A DNA stretch of 13,957 nucleotides from Clostridia bacterium (lineage in GTDB: Bacteria > Bacillota_A > Clostridia > Christensenellales > CAG-138): contig JAFZJT010000046.1 in NCBI GenBank assembly GCA_017553815.1, positions 1 through 13,957 of the forward strand, written 5' to 3'. Shown one piece after another: positions 1 through 7,215 of this stretch. A model generated the notes under the pieces. It was not told the DNA's origin, made no database searches, and was given only the letters and a program-made list of their open reading frames with translations. A program made the position numbers and the translations under genes. Within the stretch, counting starts at the first letter, position 1, and each line of letters begins with the position of its first letter.

Positions 1-15
1 ATCATTGCAGAGCAT
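1..15 (-). CDS. 5' end of a gene cut by the left window edge
   Basis: On the minus strand an AGGAGGAG ribosome binding site (22-29) sits 6 bases before an ATG at 15-13. The frame then reads M-L-C-N-D to the window edge. The Shine-Dalgarno match is nearly perfect and correctly spaced, so a gene start is plausible, but five codons are too few to identify a product. It would follow the HerA-like gene on the same strand at a distance of about 145 bases. That gap shows no convincing terminator and no clear promoter. The call rests on the ribosome binding site alone. Confidence 0.4.
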
Positions 16-159
16 AAGTCTCTCCTCCTGTAGCTTATTTTGCAACTCTATTCTACATCATTTGGAAGATTTATGCTCTACCTTTTTTATTCAACCCCAC
101 TGTTTAGTATAGAACCCTTTTTCCATATCAATACATATAAGCCGAAAGTAAGCCGAACG

Positions 160-1680
160 CTATCTCTTCGTTCCGAAAAGCCCTCTGAAGATGCTCTTTC
201 CGAGCTCGCGTCCAAAGGAGGTGGCGGCGGAGCTTGCGGCCTTGCCCATTGCGGACTGCTTTTTCTTGGACTGCTTGGCCTTCTTCTCCTTTTCCTTCTC
301 CTTGCGCTCCTTTTCCTCCTGCTTTTCCTTTTCCTTTCGCTCCTTCTCTGCCTGCGCGGCGGCCGCGGCCTCCGCCTTCTCCTTGGCGGCCTGCTCCTGC
401 TCCACGGTTATCACCTCGTAGGCCGATTCGCGATCCACCGTGTCCTTGTACTTGGCGTTGAGGGGGCTCATATTGATAAACTGAGCGATGATGCCCACAT
501 CCGCGGCGTTCATACTGCTCTTGGGCGGCAGGATATTAGCCCTTTCAACGACGGTCGGGGTTCCCTTGGCGTCGAGCACCGATACGAGCGCTTCACCCGT
601 TGCAAGCTCCTGAAGCACGCGCTCGGTTTCGAAGTTCTCGTTTGCGCGGAACGAGCGCGCCGCATAGCGGATGGCCTTCTGCTCGTTTGGCGTGTAGGCG
701 CGAAGCGCGTGCTGAACGCGGTTGCCGAGCTGACCGAGCACGCTCTCGGGAACGTCCGCGGGGTTCTGCGTGATGAACCAAACGCTTACGCCCTTGGAGC
801 GGATAAGGCGGATGACCTGCTCCACCTTCTCAAGAAGCGCCTTGGGAGCGCCGTTGAAGAGCAGATGCGCCTCGTCGAAGAAGAACGCGATCTTGGGCTT
901 TTCAAGGTCGCCCGCCTCGGGGAGCATCTCGTAAAGCTCGGAGAGCATCCAAAGCAGGAACGTGCTGTAAAGAAGCGGATGCTGGAAGAGCTCGGCGCAC
1001 TCGAGGATATTCATATAGCCCCTGCCGTCCGCATCCCAATCGAACCAATCCTTGATATCGAGCGCGGGCTCGCCGAAGAAGATATCGCCGCCCTCATCCT
1101 CGAGCGCGAGAAGTGCCCTCTGGATGGCGCCGACGGACTGCGCGGTCACGTTGCCGTAGGTGAGCTTATACTCGTTCGCGTTGTCGCCAACGTGCTGGAC
1201 CATACTGCGAAGATCCTTGAGGTCGATGAGCAGCAGCCCCCTGTCGTCCGCGATGCGGAAAACGATGCGAAGAACGCCCTGCTGGGTGTCGTTGAGTCCG
1301 AGCAAGCGCGCAAGAAGCTCCGGTCCCATGTCGGAAATCGTGGTGCGAACGGGATGACCGAGCTTGCCGTAAACGTCGAAGAAGCGGACGGGGAAGGAGG
1401 TGTAGTTGAAATCCTCGATATGCATCGTGTCGATACTGCGGCGGATATGCTTGTTTTCAACGCCGGGAACGCACATGCCCGAAACGTCGCCCTTGATATC
1501 GGCGAGGAAAACGGGAATGCCCATCTCGCTGAACGATTCGGCGATGACCTTTAAGGTAACGGTTTTGCCAGTGCCCGTCGCGCCGGCGATAAGGCCGTGG
1601 CGGTTGCACATGGCGGGCTCAAGATATACGCGCTCGCCGCCTGTTGCGAGCCAAATCTTTCCTTCTTCGCGCAAATACAT
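160..1680 (-). CDS. HerA-like / DUF853 ATPase (YjgR-type)
   Basis: This 506-residue cytoplasmic P-loop ATPase belongs to the HerA/FtsK-like superfamily, in the DUF853 group that includes E. coli YjgR. Family members are annotated as helicase or DNA-pumping ATPases; the in vivo role is poorly known. Visible are Walker A GATGTGKT (33-40), a [11 protein letters not shown] segment (59-69), Walker B FFFDEAH near 265-271, and an [19 protein letters not shown] sensor region around 300-320. Residues 425-490 are a highly charged Lys/Glu/Ala stretch, probably helical or coiled coil. The protein ends with [18 protein letters not shown], like the conserved family tail, so it appears complete. The ATG at 1680 follows AAGGAG by 8 bases. 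Transcription probably starts from the consensus promoter at 1734-1762, back to back with the GntR promoter. Family assignment is firm; substrate is unknown. Confidence 0.9.
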   Translation of the reverse strand: MYLREEGKIWLATGGERVYLEPAMCNRHGLIAGATGTGKTVTLKVIAESFSEMGIPVFLADIKGDVSGMCVPGVENKHIRRSIDTMHIEDFNYTSFPVRFFDVYGKLGHPVRTTISDMGPELLARLLGLNDTQQGVLRIVFRIADDRGLLLIDLKDLRSMVQHVGDNANEYKLTYGNVTAQSVGAIQRALLALEDEGGDIFFGEPALDIKDWFDWDADGRGYMNILECAELFQHPLLYSTFLLWMLSELYEMLPEAGDLEKPKIAFFFDEAHLLFNGAPKALLEKVEQVIRLIRSKGVSVWFITQNPADVPESVLGQLGNRVQHALRAYTPNEQKAIRYAARSFRANENFETERVLQELATGEALVSVLDAKGTPTVVERANILPPKSSMNAADVGIIAQFINMSPLNAKYKDTVDRESAYEVITVEQEQAAKEKAEAAAAAQAEKERKEKEKQEEKERKEKEKEKKAKQSKKKQSAMGKAASSAATSFGRELGKSIFRGLFGTKR

Positions 1681-1733
1681 AGCTGTTTCTCCTTTTCATG
1701 CCGCGGTGACGGCGGCTTTATTCAAACGTATCT

Positions 1734-1762
1734 ATTATATAATCGTGCGCTTTTTATGTCAA
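1734..1762 (-). promoter_or_regulatory. Sigma-A promoter of the HerA-like gene
   Basis: Read on the minus strand, a perfect TTGACA (1762-1757) is separated by 17 bases from a perfect TATAAT (1739-1734). Initiation near 1727 would leave a leader of about 45 bases before the ATG at 1680. The leader contains a small GCCGC/GCGGC hairpin (1700-1716) just upstream of the ribosome binding site. Nothing else in the leader suggests regulation. Confidence 0.85.
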
Positions 1763-1835
1763 GAAAAGAAACCGTAAAAGTTGCCCGCTCGAGCGAAGTC
1801 ATAGCGATATATTTGGCTTTTGACGAAAAAAGCTG

Positions 1836-1864
1836 TTGACAAGCGTTCCATAGTGTACTATAAT
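1836..1864 (+). promoter_or_regulatory. Sigma-A promoter of the GntR-ABC operon
   Basis: TTGACA (1836-1841), a 17-base spacer and TATAAT (1859-1864) form a full consensus promoter pointing toward the GntR gene. Initiation near 1871 would give an untranslated leader of about 140 bases. In that leader I see only a short direct repeat (gaatcacc twice, about 1940-1957) and no recognisable riboswitch. The promoter is strong by sequence, as expected for a gene held down by a repressor. Confidence 0.85.
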
Positions 1865-1884
1865 TAATAACACACCTAATGGTG
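1853..1884 (+). promoter_or_regulatory. Candidate operator of the GntR (YtrA-type) repressor
   Basis: Two imperfect inverted repeats overlap or follow the -10 box. One has GTGT (1853-1856) and ACAC (1870-1873) half-sites flanking an AT-rich centre that includes the -10. The other is CACC (1873-1876) taat GGTG (1881-1884). YtrA-type regulators are known to repress their own operon from GTGT/ACAC-type sites near the promoter. Binding here is inferred from position and partial symmetry: only 6 of 10 pairs match in the first repeat. Confidence 0.4.
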
Positions 1885-2010
1885 ATATGACTATGCGGAA
1901 AATCGGCTGTTAGGCTGTTGGTATCCAAGAATCTTCGATTGAATCACCTGAATCACCGCAGATATCGATCACTATTAAAAGGCACTATTTCATGAAAGGA
2001 AGTGGTGGAT

Positions 2011-2415
2011 TTGCTTATCGATAAGCATTCAAGAGTGCCGCTCTATGAGCAGGTGATCGCGCAGGTCGAGCGCGGGATACTCACCGGCGAATTCAAGGCG
2101 GATGAGCAGATACCCTCGGTGCGCCAGCTTTCGATGGCGCTTTCGGTCAATCCGAACACGCTTCAAAAGGCTTATGCGGAGCTCGAGCGCAGGGGACTAT
2201 GCTATTCGGTGCCCGGAAACGGCAGGTTCGTTTCCAAGGACGCCGAAACAAAGCTTCGCACTATGCGCCGCGAGCTCATCGAGAGGGTGGAACAGCTCGC
2301 GCGCGAGCTCAAGCTTTCGGGCGTTGCCGAGAGCGAGGTAATTTCTGCGGTGAGGATCGCGTATTCCGAGGGCGTTGGAACCGCCCCAAGCAACAAAGAG
2401 GGAGATAACTTATGA
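2011..2415 (+). CDS. GntR-family transcriptional regulator, YtrA subfamily
   Basis: This is a small DNA-binding repressor of about 134 residues. The N-terminal winged helix contains the GntR signatures PLYEQVIAQVERGILTGEF, EQIPSVRQLSMALSVNPNTLQKAYAELERRGL and a GNGRFVS wing. The C-terminal part is only about 55 helical residues, the short dimerisation tail of the YtrA subfamily rather than a large effector domain. The TTG at 2011 is preferred as start: AAAGGAAGTGGT (1995-2006) resembles the full anti-Shine-Dalgarno complement and its core lies 8 bases before TTG. The in-frame GTG codons at 2002 and 2005 fall inside that site. The stop overlaps the ATPase start (ATGA, 2412-2415), so the two are translationally coupled. 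It probably represses this operon; the inducing signal is unknown. Related systems respond to cell-envelope stress. Confidence 0.9.
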   Translation: MLIDKHSRVPLYEQVIAQVERGILTGEFKADEQIPSVRQLSMALSVNPNTLQKAYAELERRGLCYSVPGNGRFVSKDAETKLRTMRRELIERVEQLARELKLSGVAESEVISAVRIAYSEGVGTAPSNKEGDNL

Positions 2416-3317
2416 TAGAGATAACCAATCTTTCAAAGGGATTCGGACAGGTCAAGGCGCTTGACAGCATGAACTGCACCATTCCCGACGGATGCATCTT
2501 CGGTATGGTCGGCGCGAACGGTGCGGGCAAGAGCACCCTTTTAAGGCTCATCTCGGGCATCTATCTGCCAGATGAGGGCTCGGTCAAGATAAACGGCGAA
2601 GAAGTGTACGACAACCCGAAGGCCAAGGAGAGCATCGTGTTTTCCTCGGACCTGATGCGCCTTGTTTCAAACGGAGCGAGCTTGAAGCGCATGGCTCAGT
2701 TCTACGCTTCGGTCTACAAGAAGTTTTCGTTTGAAAAGTTCGAGCATCTTGCAAGCATCTTCAACCTTAAGCCATCGCTCAAGGTTCGCGCAATGAGCAA
2801 GGGCATGACCAAGCAATCGCAAACGATACTTTCGCTCGCCTGCAACACCGATATCATGCTTTTCGACGAGACCTTCGACGGCCTCGACCCGATAGCAAGA
2901 AACGTTGCGAAAAAGCTTCTTTATCGCGAGGTCTGCGACAACGGCACCACGATAATCGTGACGAGCCATTCGCTTCGCGAGCTTGAGGACACCTGCGATC
3001 AGCTCGCAATGGTCTACAAGGGCAAGATAGTGCTCCAGAGCGACGTTTCGGATCTCAAGACCAAGCTCTTCAAGGTTCAGCTTGCGTTTGAAGCCGAGCA
3101 TACCCGCGAGGAATTTGCGGAGAAGGGGCTCGAAGTACTCTCGTTCACCAAGTCGGGCAGGGTCGTTACCATGATACTCAAGGGCGAGCGCGACGAGGCG
3201 GAGGCCAAGCTCAACGCCATGAACCCCCTGATGCTCGAGGTTCTGCCGCTCTCGCTCGAGGAGGTATTCACCTACGAGATGAACATCATGGGCTATAAGT
3301 TCGACGAGATAGACTGA
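2412..3317 (+). CDS. ABC transporter ATP-binding protein (YtrB-like)
   Basis: This 301-residue cytoplasmic nucleotide-binding subunit should energise the permease encoded 10 bases downstream. It shows Walker A GANGAGKST (34-42), Walker B IMLFDE (148-153), a D-loop GLDP just after, and the switch histidine H186 in VTSHS. The signature region reads MSKGMTKQ (128-135) rather than LSGGQ, a form seen in the SKGMKQ-type subfamily next to YtrA regulators. Where the Q-loop glutamine is expected the sequence reads FSSDLM, so that residue seems substituted. A C-terminal domain of about 80 residues follows the ATPase core. The start overlaps the GntR stop by ATGA. The substrate cannot be read from the sequence; envelope-active compounds are one possibility by family analogy. 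Confidence 0.92.
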   Translation: MIEITNLSKGFGQVKALDSMNCTIPDGCIFGMVGANGAGKSTLLRLISGIYLPDEGSVKINGEEVYDNPKAKESIVFSSDLMRLVSNGASLKRMAQFYASVYKKFSFEKFEHLASIFNLKPSLKVRAMSKGMTKQSQTILSLACNTDIMLFDETFDGLDPIARNVAKKLLYREVCDNGTTIIVTSHSLRELEDTCDQLAMVYKGKIVLQSDVSDLKTKLFKVQLAFEAEHTREEFAEKGLEVLSFTKSGRVVTMILKGERDEAEAKLNAMNPLMLEVLPLSLEEVFTYEMNIMGYKFDEID

Positions 3318-3327
3318 GGAGGGAAAA

Positions 3328-5733
3328 ATGAAACTTTTCAAAGCTAAAGCGCCGTTTTTCAGCGGCAGCTATTATAAGGAGCTTTTCAGGGAGCTCATGC
3401 GGGGCGGCATAATATTCTCCGTTTTACAGCTCTTTTACGGCATAATGGGGGAGTTCGGCTCGGGCAACGGCTATTCATTCAGCCTTCTCTCCATGATACA
3501 GGGCGTGAGGACCGCAAGGAGCCATCCCGACGCTTTCCCGCTCTTCTTCCTTGCCTGCGGCATCCACTTTCTTTCAACGCACGTATGGAGAAAGAACTGG
3601 GATTTCAGAAACAGCCTTCCCATTGCGAAGCGCACCATGTTCTCCTGCCATTTCGCGGCGGTGCTGACCTGGGCCGTGATAATCTTCATTGCAAACTACG
3701 TTGGCGTTTTCATCGGCGAGGGGCTTAGGCTCATCGTAAAGGACGGCACCGTGCCCGACGGCTTCGGAATGTCCGCCGTCACGATGCTAAGATCCATCCT
3801 TTCGGGCGTAACGCTCTACTGCCTCATCGTCATCCTCGGCTCCATCGTAAACAGGGTGATCCCGACGCTTGCGGCGATCGGCGTTGCCGCAGGTCTGCCT
3901 ATCCTCTTCGTTGGCTTTGAAAGCTACATCAGGTATAACGGCATGGATACGCTCGAGCTCTTCTTCCCGCTTGGCATAGACGGACTTGCGACCTTCAAAA
4001 CGGTGGTATCCATCCTGTGGGCCATCCTTCTCGCGGTGCTCGCGTATATCGCGTTCGGAAAATCACGAGTGGAGACCTACCAAAAGCCCTCGAGAACGGC
4101 TTGGATAAACGTGCTCATCGGCCTTGGCGTCGCCGCCTGCGTCGGCATAGTAGCGACCATCATCATTATGGGCACGAGCAATTTCATGAACTACAAACAG
4201 GGCGGCTCGTACTACAGCATGCCAAGCTGGTATATCTGCATCGCCTATGCGTGCATACCCATGCTTATCGCATATTTCATCTATATGTGGATAACGGAGC
4301 GCAGCTTCGTCTCGGCGCTTAAAAAGCTCCTTTTCCTGCCTCTTGCTCTCATCGTTTTCGGCTCAGCGATACTCATCGCCGTGATTGCCGATAATAAGTG
4401 GGCAAAGCTCAACTTCGCCGCTGACAATATCGAATACGTTCGCTTGAAGGACCGGTTTTTCTCGGGAGGAGGAAACTATTACGACTACCATTACTACAGC
4501 ACAGCCCCAACGAAGAGAGGCAGCTCCGACGCGTTCTCGGTAAAGCATACCGATGAAACGCTTCTGCGTGAATTCGCGAGCATCGCAAGGAACTCTATTC
4601 ATAAATCCGACAGCGTATTGGAATCGCTCTTCTCCGTTGATCAGGGTGACACCGTCGAGATAACCCTCAAGGACGGCACGAAATGGGGGCTCAGCAGTAG
4701 CCTTAACAGCATGTCCGTCACCTGCCGCGGCATGCTTGAGGAAGATGCGGCCTATATCGATAAGCTCGGCTCGCTCGACCGCTTCAAGGGCGGTAAGGTG
4801 CTGAACACAGTCGATTTCGGCGCGGAGTTCAACAAGACCCTGTATGACGAGCTTTCCGCCCTCACTTCCCTTGAACGCGCGAAGATCTTGACCAAGGACA
4901 GCTCGAGCTACTACTTCTTGGACTACTACGGTTATACCTACTACTCGCTCGACCAATCCGAATGGAAGAGCGAATACGACTGCGATATTGTTTTCGCTTC
5001 GCCCACCTACGACCACGTCGCCATTATCCCGCTCGGCGAAAAGTTCCCCAGGACCACTGAGCTTTACATGAAGCTGATGAGCGAGCGCACGAGGGCGCAT
5101 AAGGACTTCGACGAGTTCGTCTCGGATATCAAGAGCGGTGATTTCTATGACTTTGAAGCGGCCTTCAGCATCTTTGAAAACGGCAAGATGCTCAAGCGCA
5201 CCTTCGTGTTTGAAGGCAACGGCTATCAGGGAACGGATAATACCGAGTATAAAGCGGAGGTGCGCAGAATACTCGATTCTCTCGCGGAATGCATCGAGGC
5301 AAACGAGCCCATCGAGGGCGCTCCGGCGGTCATCGGTTTGGATATCTTGCGCTTCTGGCCGATGAATGAGAGCAACAACAGCAGCTTCTACGGATTCACC
5401 TCGCTGTTTGAAGGCGTTCAGAGGCTATACGTGGGCGTAAGCTCCGAAAAGGCCGAGGAGCTGATGCAAATGCTGAACGATTTCAGCGAGAAGCACTTTC
5501 AGGCCACGGAAGATGATGGCTACTACTACACGGAAGAGATGACAGCGGTAGCGAAGGCCGTTGACGACGGCACGCTCAAGCTCTACTCCGAGGACGGCGT
5601 TGAGCTGAGCGCCGAGGAGATCGAGAAGCTGTACTATTCGGGATGCGAATGGTTCGTTGTAGAGGGCGGCTATCAGGTGCATATCACAGATATCTATGCA
5701 AAGCTTATCGAAACGCTGAATGAAATGCCCTGA
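3328..5733 (+). CDS. ABC-2-type permease with large C-terminal soluble domain
   Basis: This 801-residue integral membrane protein is presumed to be the partner of the upstream ATPase. The first 356 residues hold about eight or nine hydrophobic segments, approximately 27-40, 70-86, 105-129, 155-175, 178-197, 220-240, 262-282, 300-325 and 332-356. Residues 357-801 contain no membrane segment and should form one soluble domain of about 445 residues, probably outside the membrane. It is rich in tyrosine and acidic residues (clusters YYDYHYYS and DYYGYTYY). Permeases of YtrA-type operons are commonly near 330 residues, so this one is unusually large; similar large versions occur in Clostridia. A GAGGAGGG ribosome binding site precedes the ATG, 10 bases after the ATPase stop. 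The operon ends at the terminator at 5749-5783. Transporter role is firm; substrate and direction are unknown. Confidence 0.85.
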   Translation: MKLFKAKAPFFSGSYYKELFRELMRGGIIFSVLQLFYGIMGEFGSGNGYSFSLLSMIQGVRTARSHPDAFPLFFLACGIHFLSTHVWRKNWDFRNSLPIAKRTMFSCHFAAVLTWAVIIFIANYVGVFIGEGLRLIVKDGTVPDGFGMSAVTMLRSILSGVTLYCLIVILGSIVNRVIPTLAAIGVAAGLPILFVGFESYIRYNGMDTLELFFPLGIDGLATFKTVVSILWAILLAVLAYIAFGKSRVETYQKPSRTAWINVLIGLGVAACVGIVATIIIMGTSNFMNYKQGGSYYSMPSWYICIAYACIPMLIAYFIYMWITERSFVSALKKLLFLPLALIVFGSAILIAVIADNKWAKLNFAADNIEYVRLKDRFFSGGGNYYDYHYYSTAPTKRGSSDAFSVKHTDETLLREFASIARNSIHKSDSVLESLFSVDQGDTVEITLKDGTKWGLSSSLNSMSVTCRGMLEEDAAYIDKLGSLDRFKGGKVLNTVDFGAEFNKTLYDELSALTSLERAKILTKDSSSYYFLDYYGYTYYSLDQSEWKSEYDCDIVFASPTYDHVAIIPLGEKFPRTTELYMKLMSERTRAHKDFDEFVSDIKSGDFYDFEAAFSIFENGKMLKRTFVFEGNGYQGTDNTEYKAEVRRILDSLAECIEANEPIEGAPAVIGLDILRFWPMNESNNSSFYGFTSLFEGVQRLYVGVSSEKAEELMQMLNDFSEKHFQATEDDGYYYTEEMTAVAKAVDDGTLKLYSEDGVELSAEEIEKLYYSGCEWFVVEGGYQVHITDIYAKLIETLNEMP

Positions 5734-5748
5734 GCATAACGGCTAAGA

Positions 5749-5783
5749 AAAACAAGCCGGGACGGAAATTCCCGGCTTGTTTT
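5749..5783. terminator. Bidirectional Rho-independent terminator
   Basis: A 14-bp perfect stem (5749-5762 with 5770-5783) closes a 7-base loop. It reads AAAACAAGCCGGGA on the left. The right arm ends in TTTT for plus-strand transcripts, and an A-rich left flank gives a U run for minus-strand transcripts. It lies between the convergent permease and exchanger genes and should end both. Confidence 0.9.
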
Positions 5784-5827
5784 GCGTATTATCGCTTAAT
5801 AGTATCGAATCGGAATGCCGTAAGGCT

Positions 5828-6811
5828 TTACCTTCGCACAAACGCAAATACAAGCGTTGCGATATAGAGAATAAACATCAGCGCGCCCTCAAAGCGGCGT
5901 ATCTTCTTCGCGGTGAGCGCAAAGATGAGCGTCAGCACGCCCGCGCCGAGCATAACGAGCGTATCGTAGAGCGAGGCAAGGTTCACGCCGATAGGTCGGA
6001 TAAGCGAGGATATGCCGAGTATGAGCATTATATTGAGTATACTTGAGCCGACAGCGTTGCCGACCGCGAGCTCTGTCTCGCCCTTCAAGGCCGCAACTAT
6101 GCTCGTAACGAGCTCGGGAAGCGAGGTGCCTATCGCAACTATCGTAAGACCGATGAGCGTTTCGGAGATGCCGAAAGAGCTTGCAAGCTTCCTCGCGCCG
6201 TAAACGACCGCATGACCGCCGCCAACGATGAGCGCAACGCCCGCGAGGATGAAGATGATGCTCTTCGGCGTTGAAAGGCCGGGCTTGAGGTTCAATTCGC
6301 CCTCCGGCTTGCGCTGTTTCGCGTCTCGGACGAGAAAGAGCGTATAGAGGATGAAGCCAACGAGCAGGAACGCGCCCAAGAGCCTTCCCGAGTAGCCGAC
6401 TGTTTCATACATTCTTCTTGCGGGCGAAGCGAAAACCGCTATGCCGCCGACCGCAAAGAAAATTGCGGCGCATACCGCGATAAAGAACGGCAGGTCGCGC
6501 CTCGTTACGGCCCTATCCACGGGGATGGGGCTGATGAGCGAGCAAACGCCGAGCACGGCAAGCAGATTGAAAATGTTTGAGCCGATAACGTTGCTGAAGG
6601 TCAGCTCGTTTGCGCCCTGCGCCGCCGAGGTGATGCTGACGGCAAGCTCGGGCGCGCTGGTGCCGAGCGCGACCACGGTGAGGCCAATGATGAGCGGCGG
6701 GATGCGAAGCTTTTTTGCAACGAAAGAACTGCCGTCAACGAAGATGTTCGCGCCGACGATGAGCGCGATAAAGCCGAGTATAAGCGCGGCGGGGTAGAAG
6801 AGATAGGGCAT
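5828..6811 (-). CDS. Ca2+/Na+ (cation/H+) exchanger, CaCA family, YrbG/CaxA-like
   Basis: This 327-residue inner-membrane antiporter probably exports Ca2+ or a related divalent cation against an ion gradient. The two inverted alpha repeats of the CaCA superfamily are clear. Alpha-1 has GLTVVALGTSAPELAVS (43-59) followed by NVIGSNIFN (74-82). Alpha-2 has GLTIVAIGTSLPELVTS near 222-238 followed by NAVGSSILN. The conserved acidic residues within GTSxPE are present in both. Hydrophobic segments run throughout, about ten in all, with a central loop near 155-175, and the length is typical. The ATG follows AAGGAG by 8 bases. A promoter and a manganese-type riboswitch (6877-7063) precede it, so its physiological substrate may include Mn2+. 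It converges on the permease and shares its terminator. Confidence 0.93.
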   Translation of the reverse strand: MPYLFYPAALILGFIALIVGANIFVDGSSFVAKKLRIPPLIIGLTVVALGTSAPELAVSITSAAQGANELTFSNVIGSNIFNLLAVLGVCSLISPIPVDRAVTRRDLPFFIAVCAAIFFAVGGIAVFASPARRMYETVGYSGRLLGAFLLVGFILYTLFLVRDAKQRKPEGELNLKPGLSTPKSIIFILAGVALIVGGGHAVVYGARKLASSFGISETLIGLTIVAIGTSLPELVTSIVAALKGETELAVGNAVGSSILNIMLILGISSLIRPIGVNLASLYDTLVMLGAGVLTLIFALTAKKIRRFEGALMFILYIATLVFAFVRR

Positions 6812-6876
6812 TTTTAAAACTCCTTGTATTTTGGCTTTCAGCGCGATTTTAATGAAACGATTCGGGATAAAACAAG

Positions 6877-6918
6877 ACCTTTACCGAAAGCTCAGGCGCT
6901 TGAGTTCACGGTAAAAGT
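6877..6918 (-). terminator. Riboswitch expression-platform terminator
   Basis: On the minus strand ACTTTTACCG (6918-6909) pairs with CGGTAAAGGT (6886-6877) in a 10-bp stem with one G-U pair. An inner CTCA/TGAG pair lies in the loop. CTTGTTTTAT (6876-6867) follows as an interrupted U tract. The 5' arm contains the 3' strand of aptamer helix P1 (6917-6911), so aptamer and terminator cannot form together. Ligand binding should therefore prevent termination and switch the exchanger gene on. Confidence 0.75.
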
Positions 6919-7027
6919 CTCGCTTTGTTTGGGCGCTCCGGGGAAGAGTCAAAGATCCGCTTCCCGTACTGACGAAACGCGCCGCGAACGGTAAATAATA
7001 AGCCGTCCGCAAGCTACTCCCTCTTAC
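6911..7027 (-). ncRNA. yybP-ykoY-type (manganese) riboswitch aptamer
   Basis: The minus-strand leader has the hallmark layout of the yybP-ykoY family, whose ligand is Mn2+. Helix P1 forms between GTAAGAG (7027-7021) and CTTTTAC (6917-6911). Directly inside it are GGAGTAGC (7020-7013) on the 5' side and GCGAGA (6923-6918) on the 3' side, the conserved bases of the first metal-binding loop. A second arm contains GGCGC/GCGCC and GGGAAG/CTTCCC helices and a CGTCAGTACGGG element resembling the conserved second loop. The predicted transcription start falls at the first base of P1. The gene downstream is a divalent cation exchanger, a classic context for this family. The call rests on recalled consensus and hand folding. 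Confidence 0.85.
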
Positions 7028-7034
7028 GGACGGC

Positions 7035-7063
7035 ATTATACCATGTTTTATTCGCTTTTTCAA
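7035..7063 (-). promoter_or_regulatory. Promoter of the riboswitch-exchanger transcript
   Basis: On the minus strand TTGAAA (7063-7058), a 17-base spacer and TATAAT (7040-7035) form a strong sigma-A promoter. TG at -15/-14 adds an extended -10 (TGGTATAAT). Initiation 7-8 bases downstream falls at about 7027, the first base of the riboswitch P1 helix, which gives an untranslated leader of about 215 bases before the exchanger ATG at 6811. Confidence 0.85.
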
Positions 7064-7104
7064 TATCAAACGGAGCCGTTTAGCGGCTTTTCACCGAATT
7101 ACTG

Positions 7105-7215
7105 TTATTCATACGGGAATTCGTACGGCGGCAGAGACTCCCATTCCGGCGTTGCCATGATGGCGTCCGTGATATAGCGAACGCCCAGTTAGAAGTAGTT
7201 CGATTGATCGTCGGA
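7105..7215 (-). pseudogene. Possible decayed C-terminal tail of the repeat protein
   Basis: Beyond the TAG at 7216-7218, the same reading frame continues for 36 codons to a TAA at 7105-7107, with one further TAA at 7189-7191. The part after the second stop reads LGVRYITDAIMATPEWESLP followed by PYEFPYE, a protein-like composition, and uses codons like those of the upstream gene. TAG and TAA could each have arisen from a glutamine codon by one C-to-T change. This may be a lost tail of the repeat protein, but a chance open stretch is not excluded. The rest of 7064-7104 holds nothing recognisable. Confidence 0.3.

Noticed and set aside
120..165. Terminator after the HerA-like gene
   Set aside because: Only a 5-bp GAACG/CGTTC hairpin spanning the stop codon and a short direct repeat are present, with no U tract.
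40..1554. Long open frame on the plus strand (504 codons) opposite the HerA-like gene
   Set aside because: It mirrors the minus-strand ATPase; its Leu/Gly-rich runs are the complement of the Lys/Glu/Ala tail, and it has no ribosome binding site or recognisable domain.
2667..3341. Minus-strand open frame of 224 codons inside the ABC ATPase gene
   Set aside because: It lies fully opposite a gene with intact ABC motifs and shows no domain or start signals of its own.
4363..5100. Minus-strand open frame of 245 codons inside the permease gene
   Set aside because: It is a codon-bias shadow of the permease, with no start signal and no recognisable motif.
7002..7034. GCCGTCCG...CGGACGGC inverted repeat as a terminator for the repeat-protein gene
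   Set aside because: Its 5' arm (minus strand) lies between the -10 and the predicted start of the riboswitch transcript, and the other arm is inside the aptamer. No U tract follows closely. A weak role for read-through transcripts cannot be excluded.
6881..7069. Small minus-strand open frame of 62 codons upstream of the exchanger
   Set aside because: It covers the promoter, aptamer and terminator, and its composition is explained by the RNA structure.
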